From NCBI RefSeq assembly GCF_023065955.2, contig NW_026622769.1, positions 1-64,000 of the forward strand: 64,000 nucleotides of DNA, given 5' to 3'. The notes beneath the pieces are model-generated. The model did not search any database. It saw only the letters and a list, made by a program, of their open reading frames with translations, and had not been told where the DNA came from. This DNA comes from Ursus arctos (Eukaryota; Chordata; Mammalia; Carnivora; Ursidae). Shown piece after piece: positions 12,580 through 25,600 of this stretch; position 1 is the stretch's first letter; every line of letters begins with the position of its first letter. The position numbers were made by a program, and so were the translations under genes.

Positions 12580-15500
12580 CCCGCAGAGCCCTTGCCCACC
12601 GCGTGGTAGCTGCCTGTCCGTTGGTCCGTGCGTCCGACTGCACTGTAATTCTCTGTAGCGTGCGGGGTACGACCGTTGCCACCGCGATGCCCAGATGACG
12701 TTCGGCACATGACTGGCGGTCGCTGTGCGGCAGAGCGAGTTACAGAGCGCGCGGCTCTCGCTGAGTCCCATGTGGAGGTGCATGTGGGAGTGAGGAAGAC
12801 CCTCGGAGGGTCTGGGACACCCAGAGAAGACAAAGCAGCCTTCCCACAGGTGACTCGCTCCCGGACGCCAACCTTCCAGGATGAGTTTTTTACCTTGTGT
12901 GAAAGAAGATGGTGGTTTTCTTTCTGTGTCCCCGTTCGAACTCACAGCGCTACGGCCCCGGTGGAGAGCCGTGTCGCCTCCCGCTGAACCCCCAGGAGCC
13001 TCTCAATCCCTCGCCTCCCCATCTCCTGTCTTGAGCCAGACGTACGCATGACGACCTCACTCCCAGCTTACAGCCCTCCAAGAGCCGCCTGTGGCCTGCG
13101 CTAGTCCAAGTCCCACCGGGCCAGCCCTGCCTCAGACCTTACGGCGCCAGGCGCCTCGCTCTGTGCGCTCACTGGGTGGCCGCAGGATGGCTTTCCCAAG
13201 GCTGGCCGCACTGTCCCCTGAAGACAGGGAGCTGAGGGCCTGTGTCCCCAGCCCGTGCCACGAGAGCTGCTCAGTGCAGGGTGCTTGGCATGAGACGTGA
13301 CCGAGAGGAGGCCTGGGGCACTGGAGGGGACCCCAGTTGCTCTGACGCTCACTCCCACCGGCGTCTGACCAAGCACCGGTCTGGCCTACCCCTGGGTGTG
13401 CCATTTCTAACAGCACTCCCAAGTACCTGTTGTCCGTCTCCCCTTGTCCATCTGCCCAACCGCCCCTCCACCGTGCCCCTGGGAAGGTCCCACTCACCAA
13501 GCCTCTGTGCCCCTCCTTTCCTTCCTTGTCCCGACTTCTGCGCCCCCCCGCCCCTTCCCACCCAGGCCTCCTCCCTCCGAGACCCAGCTCTGGGGTAGGC
13601 ACCTCCCCTCAGGATTTCATTCTCCTTCAGGTGCCCCTACCTGTACGTCCCCAAAGCAAGGCCCAGGAGGCTCCCCTCAGCCTGCGTGCTCTGGGAACGG
13701 ACAAGACCACTTTGCTGGATCACGCACCCCTCCTGTCTTGCCCACACTGTGTGCCTAGGGTTTCGAGCACATCTGCACGCAGCTGGGACATGCCCAGGTC
13801 ATGGGCTGCTGGATGGACAGATAAGCAGACCCGGGAGGCAGGATGAAGGGGGCTGGGGCACAGGGGAGGAATCGACAGCTTGCGGCGGTTAACTGACCAC
13901 CCGGAGCCATGTGGCAGGTGGGGTGGGGGCTGAACAGCCAGTAAAACCCAAAGACTGGTGAGAAACACAGGGCGAGAGGCAGAGCACCCAGACCTTCCTC
14001 AGACACCGATGGCAAGAGCCTAGCACACATGCCAGCGGCGCGGCCCACTGGCGCACGGCGCTGAGGGGTTAAGAGGTGCTGACGCTACAGCGGGAGTGGT
14101 GTTTCCTGGAAGCTGGGGGGGGGGGGGCGCTGGGCAGGGGCGGGGCTGCCGCCTGTGCTGCGCCTGGTTGGGTTGGGGAAGTTGTGACAGCAGGCAGGGT
14201 CAGCACCCAGTGACAGTGACGCAGGGGCACGGCCGGCCTCTGAGGCCAGGGCGTTTGGTGGTCTGTTCAGCGGGGTGCGATGTTGGCTGTTTTCACATTT
14301 CTCTTGGACGTATTTGCACATAAACCAACAAAACCTGCCTTATGCTCAGACTGTTCCCAGACGTGTCGATCCCTCCGAAACGAATGCACCCCTGACCACT
14401 TGTTGAGGTTTCTCTCGTCCAACCAGCTGCTTGACACCACGACAAACTAAGGGTCCCAACTGCACCGCCGCTCACCTGCGTCTGAAATCGTAGCGCGACA
14501 TTCGTCAACGTGAGGCCCAGGGACCCAGGCAGGCTGAAGACGGGTTCCGGGGGCCCTACGGTGCCCGTCCGACAGCGGCCCCACGCTGTGGCTGAAGAGG
14601 CTGACGGGAAGACGTCTTAGGGCGTAAGCAGGTGTCCAGCCCCCCCCCCCCCCCCCCAGCAAATGCGCTTAGATCGAGGAAGATCATGTCGGGAAACCCA
14701 GGCCTCCACGGGACATTCGCAGGAGACGGGGTTTGAGGAGGTCTGTAGTTTTGATGCAGCGGAAGGAGGGACAAGAGAAGACGACAACCTCTAAAACCAG
14801 GCAGAAAAGGCAGCAGAAGAAGACGCTTCCCCAGGGGCAAGCCTGGCAGGAGTCCAGGCTGGGGACAGGCAGACCGGGAAAGCTGACCCCGAGACCAGAG
14901 CCCAGACGCCCACCTTGGGACTAGGAGGCAAGCGCGGGAGCCAGGGTGGCCCCTGGGCCCGGGGAAGGGAGATGTGGGCGCTGCAGAGGGGCCGGGCTCT
15001 CTCTCGTCCTTTGCCGATCCTGGTATCTGACACTAGGTCTGGTGACCTTCTCCGGACAACCCAGTGTGTGTCTGTCTTGAGACCGTCCGGCCCCCGCACA
15101 CGATGAGAGCCGCCTGTCCTCCGGCAGCACCAGGCTCAGGTAGATGGAGTCTGGGGCCGTGACCAGGCATCGAGGGACGTGTGCAAGCTCTGATCTCAGC
15201 ACCGACCCTCAGAGATCATCAGTCCCTCAAGACGAAGCGAGGGTGGGTGTGATGGGCCCCAGCCCACAGAGGAGATGGCCCGGCCTGCGGTGACCACACA
15301 CTCCCAGGGCCGCCCGGCCAAGAGAAGGCAAGCTCCGACGGGGCCTAAGACCAGGCCTCCACGGCTGACCACGTCCCTCTGTGTTCTTGGAGATTCCTGG
15401 TGAAAATTCCTTCTGAAGGATCTAGTTCCATTGTGCTAAGCGAAATAAGGGCCGGGGCAAAGGCCGATTCAGCCATTCACTCAGGAACCCGGTCTGCCCT

Positions 15501-16883
15501 GGGCTGGGGGGCCAGACTGCGGGTGGGCAGGCTCATGGGCCGTGGCCCCGAGGAGACAGGTGGGGGGTAGGGAAGCACCAGTGGGAGGGGCTGGGTTCCG
15601 TAAAGCCCATGGGGAGCTGCTGAGGGGCTGGAGGTGCAGGAGATGAGGGGCTGGCACAGGTCAGACTCTTCCTGGGGGCTGAGGGAGCAAGGCGGGGTCC
15701 GTGCACGCGGAACAGAGTATGCTTACCTGTCCCGGGACACCACCCGGACTCTTCTCTCTGAGCAGAGCCGACATCCCGTGGGGGGTCCACTGTGGGAGCG
15801 GCTGCACCAGAAGGGGTGAGGCTGGAGGCAGGAAGAACAGGCCAGACACCAGGCTGCCCGCACCAAGCCCCCAGCCTGAAAGCTGGGAAGGTAGGAAGAC
15901 CGGAGTGGCCACGGGGACCCAGGGGCCCGGGGTAGAGAGCAGGCGCAGGACACAGTGGGCTGTAGGAGGGGGTGACTCGTACCGTCACAGAGACCGTTAC
16001 CACAGTGCTTGGCATACAGTGACCACCCACGAAGAGCGGCCACGGCCCTTTCATTGTCTGGAGTGAAGGAGAGGGGAAGGAAGGCAGGCGTCCATGCCGG
16101 CATCCAGGCGGACACCGGCGGACTGGGCAAATCCCACCCGGAGCTCCTCATCAGCCGCAGGATGTGACGGACGTTGCGAACGGCCACAGCAGGCAGTGTG
16201 GACACGAGGGCACAGCCAGGACGGCCAGGACGGGCACTGGCCAGGGGCACCGTGGCTCCTTCCAGCTCCTGCCCGAGGGGCAGCACACAACAGCCTGTCC
16301 GTGTGGACAGAGGCAGAAGGGGTGTGGACAGAGTTCCAGGTTAAAGGTCCCTGTTCTTTGACAAGGTTTTGCCTTGAAAACGTGGCTTTCACAAGGAAAC
16401 TTACAAAGAATCCCAAGCCAAGGAGGGAGCAAAGTTTCCCAGAGGCTCGCAAGCTGAGTCTGAGCTGAATCTCAGGAGGAAGATGTGAATGGGGACAAAG
16501 TGCAGAGCCCATGACCTGAGGCCAGAGGTGGGAGCGCCTGGCTCAGCACAAGCAAGTGGGGACAGTGTGTGCGCAGTGACCCCCTAAAGAGCCTAGGAGG
16601 GACGCTGACCGGAGCCTGCGTGGGGTCGGAAGTGACGGCTGGGGTCCTATTGCTCAGACGGAAGAGCAGGGAGAGAGCAGAGGAGGCAGCGCATCACCTC
16701 TCCCTCCCCAGACTCCCGCGGCCCAAAGGCCTCATCCCAGGGAGTGTGGATAAAGCTTTGGGCGAAGCTCTTGCTCTCCGCAAACATTTGCTCTCTATAA
16801 AATCCGGGCCCCAGAGATTTGGGCACCAAAAGGTGCTTCGTACACGACAGAACAGCAACCACAGCAAGATAAGAAAATTGGAA
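12580..16883. other. Intergenic, no gene recognised
   Basis: GC-rich unique sequence with homopolymers (a G run near 14117-14127 and a C run near 14640-14658). A segment near 16000-16030 resembles a MIR tail. Short open frames on both strands carry no recognisable domain and no convincing splice sites. Confidence 0.45.
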
Positions 16884-17042
16884 GAGCGTCCGCCTTCGGC
16901 TCAGGTCCTGATCTCAGGGTCCTGGGATCGAGCCCCACGTCGGGCTCCCTGCTCAGCGGGGAGCCTGCATCTCCCTCTGCCTCCTGCTCCCCCTGCTTGT
17001 GTTCCCTCTCTCTTTCTGACAAATAAATAAAATCTTAAAAAG
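16884..17042 (+). mobile_element. 5'-truncated Can-SINE, plus
   Basis: Lacks the first part of the tRNA head and begins at GCGTCCGCCTTCGGCTC. It is flanked by AAATTGGAA at 16875-16883 and 17043-17051, so the truncation happened at insertion. Confidence 0.92.
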
Positions 17043-17051
17043 AAATTGGAA

Positions 17052-19607
17052 TGAAGATGAGAGAGGCGGGAGCAGGTGAGCGCAGAGCCGGGAGAGGAGC
17101 CTGGGCTCACCAAGTCCTCTGCCCCAGCTGTGCTCAAAGGAGAGGCTTAGGGCAGAGGCGCGGCGCCCGGGACGGACCGGGCGGTGGGGCCGCAGTCTGG
17201 GAAGGGGATGGGACGCCAGCGCCCCTCGGCAGCACACACCCAAGCCTGACGCAAGACCTCTGTGAAGCTCCACTTCCTCCCTCCCGAGCTGGCGTAACCA
17301 GCGGCTCCACGCTCTTACCAGAAGCCTGGGGGCTGTCCCCGGTTTTGCCCACGCCCAAATCCATCTGTCCAGTGCTCACTAAACCTTCCTCAGCTCTGCC
17401 CAGGCTCCCCACCTCCACGGCACCGCCCGTGGCCACTTGGGTGACCACAGTGGCCCCCTTCCTGCCTGCTCGGCAGCTCTTTCCCCACCGACCCATCCCC
17501 GCACTGCCTTCCTGACAGCCTGTCCAGGACTGCGCAAGGCCCTAGGATGAAGACCCGCCTCGGGGCCACGGCCGGGACCTGCCCCTCCCCCACACTCCGC
17601 CCCTTCGTCTCGGGCCCCACCTGCAGCCCCTTCTGTGGGGCACCCTGCCCTGCAGGGCCAGAGAGCTCTTCCCACCCCAACCCCTCGTCCACCAGCGTCC
17701 ACCTCCCCACCGGGCAAGGCCCCGAAGGCAGGGACAGCACCTGAGCATGACCAGTGCTAAATCCCCAGTTTCTTTTTTTTTCCTGTTCTATTTTTTAAAT
17801 GTTTTATTTTAATCCCAGTGTGGTGAACGCACAGCGTGCTCCCAGCTTCGGGCCTACAATACCGGGACTCCCACGCAGGGCCTGCCGCACAGCCGGGCTC
17901 AGCAGTTCGGGGAGGACAGGAGCCCCAGTACCCAATACAGATGGGCCAGTCAGGTTTCTCGTGTGTGAAGAGACTTATTTTAAGGAACCGTCACATATAA
18001 TTATGGGGGGCCGACAAGTCCAAATCCACAGAGCAGGCCAGCGGCCTGGACACTCAGGCAGGCTCTCGGGGATGGCCCTGAGGCCAACGTCCTCCTTCCC
18101 TGGAAAACCTCAGCTTTCTGCTCTTAAGGCCTTCAACTGATCAGACGAGGTCTGTCCACATGATTGAAGGTAACTTCCTTGACTTAAAATCAACGATTGT
18201 AGATGTTAACCGCCCTACAAAGTTCTTTCACAGCAATGTGCGAGCGAGTGTGTGACAAGCACCTGGGCACCACAGCCCGGCCACGCCGAGCCATCGACTC
18301 AAGCAGCCCAGACGCATCAACCCATGGAGAGGCCAACGGTGAGGCAGGGCTGGCTGGTACAGGCGACCGGGAAGGCCATGAGAGGCTCGTTCTCCCACGC
18401 CGGAGGATGTCCTATAAACAGCAGACGGTGGTGAAGAGACGTCGGGCCAGGCCTCCGGGGCCGGGGTCACTCAGCAGGATTACAGTCTGGGGTGTCGGAG
18501 GGGGTGGGGGCAGGCCCCATTGTGAGGTCCAGGTAGAATGCTCACCTCAGGCTGACTCCAAGCCCATCCTCACCCCCGCCTGCCTACCAGGAGCGCGCCC
18601 TCCGCCTTAGACCTGGGCTTCACTGTCCTCTCTGTCTGAGAACAGACGCCTGCAGAGCCAGTGGAGACCCCTGGGATGCTGGCGCACTTGACTCCCAAGG
18701 TCAGGCCCCCCAAGATCTCTGTGTTGATAGCTCTTAAAAAGGGAGCGTGGTGAGGACTCACAGGACTGAACTCTCGGAACCTGACAACCTGACGAGGGGC
18801 ATGTCTTGGGTTCTCGAAGGACCACAGTCAGGAAAATTCAAGGAGTCGGAGAACGGAAGTGTGGGCACAGAGGGCTGCCCTGGGGGAGTTGGAATAGGGG
18901 ACCCTAAGTCACCAGAAATGGAAAGTCCAAGCCCTAGGGAGCCAGGTGCTTGGACAAGGGAGCCCCAGGATCGGCAGTCAGAGAAAGGCTTTGAGCACCT
19001 CGGTTGGAAGAAAGTCTGCCCAGTGTCCAGCTATCCAAGGTAGAATGTCCCCAGGACGAGGCTGACAGGCTAAATCCACGGGTGTCCAGCCTCCCAAGGA
19101 AAGGGCACCCTGGCCAGGAAGGTGGGCGATGAGCTTTCACTCAACAGCTATTCACGAGTCACCGACCTGCCAGGCACGTGGGCCCTTTGCTGGCTGCTGG
19201 GGAGGTGCCCGACCCCCAGCCTCACTGTAGAGGGAGCCGAGCTGCACAGAGCCGGGTAAGCGCTACGGTAGAGACACGGCCGCAGGGAAGCCTAGAGAGC
19301 AGAGATGGGCTTGCTGGGTGGCAGGAGGCTGGACAGAGCAGGCATCCGCAGAGCAAAGGGGGCCCAATAGAGGAAGGGTCAGTGCACTCCAGGCCAGGGC
19401 AGGACCTGGGCACAGCCTGGAGGCATGGAGAGCAGAGAGGGCAAGGAGGAGGGCACAGCTCTGACCTCACAATACCCAGAGCCCCCTGGGCCAGGCTTGC
19501 GAGTCGCAAACTCTGGCGCCCTCCTCCAACCCGGGCAAGGCCCGGGGCCCTGGGCAGCCTCCAGGTGCAGTGCCCTCCCTCGGGCCCCTGTCCCGCTGCC
19601 CCGGGGC
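17052..19607. other. Intergenic, includes an old repeat at 17965-18330
   Basis: The 17965-18330 segment matches a familiar old mammalian interspersed repeat (opening AGAGACTTATTTTAAGGAA and later GGCCTTCAACTGATCAGA). I do not assign its class. The remainder, up to the SPATC1 start, is unique. The frame ahead of the SPATC1 ATG is open back to 19425. Confidence 0.45.
19461..19473 (+). promoter_or_regulatory. Shared element CTGACCTCACAAT upstream of SPATC1
   Basis: This 13-base string lies 135 bases before the SPATC1 start codon. The identical string occurs on the minus strand at 56384-56396, 70 bases before the start of the second speriolin-like exon. It contains TGACCTCA, a variant of the CRE (TGACGTCA), and an AGGTCA nuclear-receptor half-site on the other strand. 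A role in germ-cell transcription is an inference. Confidence 0.4.
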
Positions 19608-22600
19608 ATGTCTCTACTCACCAATTATGAGGGCCTTCGGCATCAGATCGAGAGGCTGGTGAGGGAGAACGAGGAGCTGAAGAAGCTGGTGCGGCTCATT
19701 CGGGAGAATCACGAGCTCAAGTCGGCGATCAAGACACAAGCAGGTGGCCTGGGCATCAGCGGGTTCAGCTCGGGGCTTGGCGAGGCAGCGGCCAGCCCTT
19801 CTCAACGCCCGGGAAACTGTAAGACGGCGGGAAGGGAGGGTGGGGTCTCGGGAAGCCCCGGAGAGAGGGCACAGTTCCTACCTGCTGGGACGGTGGCCCC
19901 AGCAGATGAGGGGAGGCCAGGTGAGCACACAGACCACAGGGATGGAAGCCCCACCCACCCCGATGGTCGCAGCCCGGCCGCTCCTCTCCCCTCAGCCGGA
20001 CTTCCAAGCAGCCCCAAAGACAGAGAATTTCCTAGCTCTGGAATCCAAATGAGCCACCCTGCCAGGTCCAATGTGTCACGCCCCCTCGGCCTCCCTCCCC
20101 CTCCCCCACCCTCCCCCTCAGCACCCCCATTCCTCTGCACCTAGAGGTGGCCAGGAGGCAAACGACAGCCCAAGTCCAGGGGCCAGGGTCAGAGGCCAGG
20201 ACTGAAGCTGGGGTCTGGGAGGCATGAGTGTGTGACCGAGCCCTGCGGCCACAGAACACCTACAGGCTGGGGTGACTCAGAAAAAGCCAAGAAGCAGCAG
20301 GTGTTTGCAGAAAAGCCACTGAAGTGGTGATGTGTGGGGACTGAACCAGGACGGCTCCCGGAGGCCAGCAGGCCAGGGACGCTGCACAGCTGCGTGCGGT
20401 GATAGGAACAGGGAGGTGCGGGAAGGCTGGAAAGCAGGGGGCAGAAACCGGTTGGCACTGAAGATAACAGAGGGCGACTGGCGGTGGCCACGCCACTGCT
20501 GACAGCGCGTGGGGGAAAGTCACACAGGGCTAGCAGGTGATAAAATTCTGTGGTTGTCACACCACACCCTCCGCTCCCTACAGCGCCCTCCCTGTGCCAG
20601 AGAAGCCCTGTGCCCTCCGTTCCCGTCATAGGCCCTGCACCCCGCCCTCCTGAGGGCCCTTCTGGCAACAGGCCGGCCTGGAGCTGCCCTCCTTCCCTGA
20701 AAGGAGGACTCCGCTCTTTGACTGTCTCAGCCAACTGGGCCTCTGCATGAGTGTGAGTGTGGTTGTATCCCTGAGTGTGAGGTTGTATCCCTGAGTGTGA
20801 GGTTGTATCTGTGAGTGTGTGAGTGTGGTTGTATCCCTGAGTGTGAGGTTGTATCCGTGTGAGGTTGTATCTGTGAGTGTGTGAGGTTGTATTCGTGAGT
20901 GTGAGTGTGAGTGTGATTGTATCCGTGAGTGTGAGTGAGTGTGGTTGTATCTGAGTGTGAGTGTGAGTGTGAGGTTGTGTCCGTGAGTGTGAGTGTGAGT
21001 GTGAGGTTGTATCCGTGAGTGTGAGTGTGTGTGGTTGTATCCGTGAGTGTGAGTGTGAGGTTGTATCCATGAGTGTGAGTGTGAGTGTGAGGTTGTATCC
21101 ATGAGTGTGAGTGTGGTTGTATCTGAGTGTGATTGTGAGTGTGAGTGTGGTTGTATCTGAGTGTGAGAGTGTGAGTGTGGTTGTATCTGAGTGTGAGTGT
21201 GAGTGTGAGGTTGTGTCCGTGAGTGTGAGGTTGTGTCCGTGAGTGTGAGTGTGGTTGTATCTGTGAGTGTGAGTGTGCGAGGTTGTGTCTGTCAGTGTGT
21301 GTGTGGCTGTATCCGTGTGAGTGTGAGTGTGGTTGTGTCTGAGTGTGAGTGTGAGGTTGTGTCCGTGAGTGTGAGTGTGTGGTTGTATCCGTGAGTTTGA
21401 GTGTGAGTGTGAGGTTGTATCCGTGAGTGTGAGTGTGAGTGTGTGGTTGTATCTGAGTGTGTGAGTGTGGTTGTATCTGAGTGTGAGTGTGTGATGTGTC
21501 CGTGAGTGTGAGTGTGGTTGTATCTGTGAGTGTGAGTGTGAGTGTGGTTGTATCTGAGTGTATGTGTGAGGTTGTATCCGTGAGTGTGAGTGTGCGAGGT
21601 TGTGTCCGTGAGTGTGTGTGAGGTTGTGTCCGTGAGTGTGAGTGTGAGGTTTTATCCGTGAGTGTGAGTGTGGTTGTATCTGTGAGTGTGAGTGTGCAAG
21701 GTTGTGTCCGTGAGTGTGTGAGTGTGGCTGTATCCGTGAGTGTGAGTGTGAGGTAATATCCGTGAGAGTGAGGTATCCGTGAGTGTGAGGTTGTATCCGT
21801 GTGTGAGTGTGGTTGTATCCGTGAGTGTGAGTGTGAGTGTGGTTGTATCCGTGAGTGTGAGTGTGTGGTTGTATCCGTGAGTGTGAGGTTGTATCCGTGA
21901 GTGTGAGGTTGTGTCCGTGAGTGTGTGAGTGTGAGGTTGTATCCGTGAGTGTGAGTGTGAGGTTGTATCCGTGAGTGTGAGGTTGTACCCATGAGTGTGA
22001 GTGTGAGTGTGAGGTTGTATCCGTGAGCAGGAGTGTCTGTGCAGTTGTACCTTGAGTGGGGGTGTCAGGGCCAGTGAGCGGTGAACAATGTGGCTGACAA
22101 GGTCAGCAGAGGTCAGTTCAGCAAGGACCGCAGGTGACCTCCTAAAGGCAGCCGGCAGGGCCGGGAAGTTTCTGGCAGGGCAACCATGCTTATGCTGCAG
22201 AAAGCTCAGTCCTGCTGGGCGGGAAAGGGATCCGCAGGAGGCCAGAGCGAGGCAGGGAGCTGGTGGAGGCCAAGGCTCTTGCACTCATCCAGGTGGGAGG
22301 CCATGTGGGAACCAGAGGTAGAGAAATCCCTTGAGTTACTTAAGAAAACGAAGTGGGGGACGTGAGGGACAAAAGAGGATGTTCTGGCAGAAGTGGCTGG
22401 GTGACGGGCGCCGTGACCTCCCGAGACTGCAGAAGTCTCCGTCCCCTCGTCCAGCCAGGAAAGATCCCTGCGGGGACCTCACAGGAACCTTCTCTGGCCA
22501 CTTCCTCGTTCTGCCTGCTCCCTGGCCCGCTCCTTATGACTCGCCTTCCTCGTGGAATCAGGCTTCTGTTCTTGATTTGCTCTTGTGAACTCAACCTCCA

Positions 22601-25600
22601 CTTCCTCTTTCTGGGACCCCCTGTGTTCTGGGTCCTCGTGAACCCTGCAGTTCCCAGCTCTGCACCCCTCCCCGCCAAGGGCCGCAAGAGGACACACAGC
22701 CTGGGCTTGTGGGTGCTCACGACAGCGCGGGCCCACTCGGGCTGGGAGCACACACGACGCCTGCGTGCGGCAACTGCTGAGCTGAAGCTCCAGGAGACAT
22801 CAGGGCCGGAGAGAGAAGATTCAAGAGAGGTCAACGCTGAAGCCACAGGAGGGAGGAGGCCAGCTGGGAAGGGGCAGCAGAGCCAGCACAGGAGAGAAGC
22901 AGAGACAAAACCTCAATGAGTAATGTCACGGAGGCCAAGACACAGCTATGAGGGGCAGCACATCAACGGAGTAAAGGCTGCGGAGAGGTCAGGCAACAAA
23001 AGTGCTAAAGACGTGGGGGCCTCCGATGACCTGGTGGGAACAAGCTTGGTTAGACTTGAACCCCACCAGACACAAGCGGCCCAGGCCCTGAGGGCAAGAG
23101 CCAAGTGTGCCAGAGGGAACGAGACGACAGGGGCTTGGACCTAGTTCCTCAAGTGTGGCCACAAGCAGGCAGCTGCTGGACCACAACTTGCAGCCAAGCT
23201 TCTCGAGACGGCAGATACCCGAGTTCGTTACCTTCGGGAGGGAAGACACTGGGGAAGGCGTGGAAGGTGCCGAAGAGAACAGGGGCACTTCCCGGAGGGG
23301 AGGAGGGCAGCCCTGCCCCTGTCCTGGAGGCAAGGAAGGCAGGGGGCTGCAGAAGCTCCAGAACCAGGGCTTCCGTCTTCCCTGTAAACTCGACATCCTC
23401 TGCGAGCGGAAGACGAGGAAGGTCTGCGACAGAGTGAGCTCGGAAGGAACTGAGAGAGGAGCCCGGCACCTGCATCTGGCTGTTCCTGGCTGTGGCTCAT
23501 AAAAGCAGCCACCAACCTGCCCCAGCAGCACTCGCCAGGGTGGGGACGGGGAGGTGGCAGGGACGCTCACTCCCGCTCGCGTCGCCCGGCAGGCAGAGCT
23601 AAGGGCAAGTTTGGGCACCTCACAGAGGGAAACAGGGACGGCCGAGCTGTTGATGCGGAGAAAAGAAACACGGCAGCGTGCTGGAGGTCAGCAGGGACGT
23701 CAAGACCAGGTGCCGGGTGTTCTTCTGAGCCGGGCACGGGCACCACTTCATGGTCAGCGTGGGTCAGCGGAGCAGCGGGAGGTGACGACACCGTGGCTGT
23801 GGCCGCATTAACTTCACAGGGAAAAAACAGGTGCCAAGAGGTTCAGGCCTTGGCCCGGTGAACGTGGCAGGTGGGAGGAAGAGCCAGGATGGGATTAGGA
23901 CTTCAAGGCCTCCTGCTCCCGAGGGCTCGGGCGTGTGCTCAGAGCCGGGCGCTGGGATGCATCAGGATGGAGGGGAAGTCAGGGCTGTGGGAGGAGCGAC
24001 TAAACGAGGCCACACTGAGTGCTCAGGTGACTAAAGTGGACTGCCCCTGCCCCCACTGGTCCGCCTGGCTCCCAACACAGACGTAGTCAGGACAGGACAG
24101 GCCATCAGGCAGGGCAGCCGGGGGTGGGGGCTCTATTGCTCCTCCTCCTGGTACCTCCCCCCACTCCTCCTTCACCTAAGGCCATTCTGTTCCCCAGCCC
24201 CCACTGCCTGCTGCCCTCCTCCCTGTCCTCTCTTGGGGGCTGCAGGCTGCCAGAAGTTCCTGAGGCAGGGGGCAGCCTACATCCTTTTCCCAGAAGGGCT
24301 TTCACCACCCCTGCTCCCCACCTCCCTGCCCCTGCGCTTCCCCCAAACCAGGGGCTTCCTTCCCGCCTCAAAGTCGGTCCACCCTCTCAGGGTCTCCTCT
24401 GACCTTCCCCAACCCCTCGCCCCAGGACCCATCCCTCCATAAGAACCCCAGCCAGCCCCCCAAAACTCTTCTCACACCCCTCAGGACCAGGGTCCCCAGG
24501 ATGCAAACCCACCCCAGGAGCTGACGCTCAGCATCCTAGATGTGTCCTCCCAGGACCTGTCCCCCTGGAGACCCGTCCTCCTCCTCCTCAGGCACCCCAC
24601 CGGCGCCCCGGACCCGCCACCCTCAGGGCCGGTCCCCTGTCTCAGGACCTGTCATCATCCCCCCTCGCTCTTTCCCCCTTTCCTGCCGCCACAGCACTGT
24701 TGGAACCGTGGGCTGGAGCCCCTGAGCTCACCCGTCTCCCCGCTGTGCTCCCAGCCCCCCTCTCCATCCTCCCGGGTCCGAAGAAACAGCCCCCGGAGCT
24801 CTAGCCCCGCCCCCAGGCAAAGCCCCGCCCCCGCCGCTGTCTCCCACGGGAACCTGACTCCTCCCGAGCCCGCCCCTGAGCGCCAGGGGCGGGGTTCGAG
24901 GCTGAGGGCCGGGCGGTGGGCGGGCCGGGGGCGGTGTCCGAGGCCCGAGGGTAGGCGGTAGACGGGGGGCTGGTGAGGGGCCTGGGGCAAGACCACCCCC
25001 AACCCCGCCGCCATCCCGTCCCCTCCACCTCCCTCCCCCCCAGCCCGGGACCCCAGTGGGGAGGCAGCGCGAAGCAGGGATTGCCGCTGGGAGGAGCAAG
25101 TTGGGGGGGGGGCGGTCAGAAGTTCAGTTAAGCAGTTTAATGCACCGTAAAAGTGCATTTGCAAATCTAAGACATTTGCTTGTCTAACTTTAATCGTCCC
25201 ATGTAACAAAACTTCCTGGACCCTAAATAATTCTTACATGTAAAATAAATACAAACGCAGTGAATCCAAAACTCTTTAAGGTTCTAATACTCTAAACCTG
25301 GCAAGATTTCAACTCACAAATCTAAACCAATTAAATATAAATTATAAAAAGACGCAAGGGGGCCTGTGGCTAGCTGGGTGGTGGAGCATGTGACTCTGAT
25401 CTGGAGGTTGTGAGCTTAAGCCATGACATGAGGTGCGAACAGGGGTCCCCAGCCAGCCTCCGCTTAAGAGATTTCAGTGTCAATAGCATCTGATTTCACT
25501 CATATGTAGCATTTAGGAAACAAAACAAATGAGCAAAGGGGAAAAAGAGAGAAAAAGAAAGAGAAAGGCAAACCAAGAAACAGACTGTTAAAGATAGAGA

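Noticed and set aside
20745..22030. CRISPR-like regular repeat array
   Set aside because: Unit length is irregular, there are no unique spacers, and the setting is a mammalian intron. It is a minisatellite.
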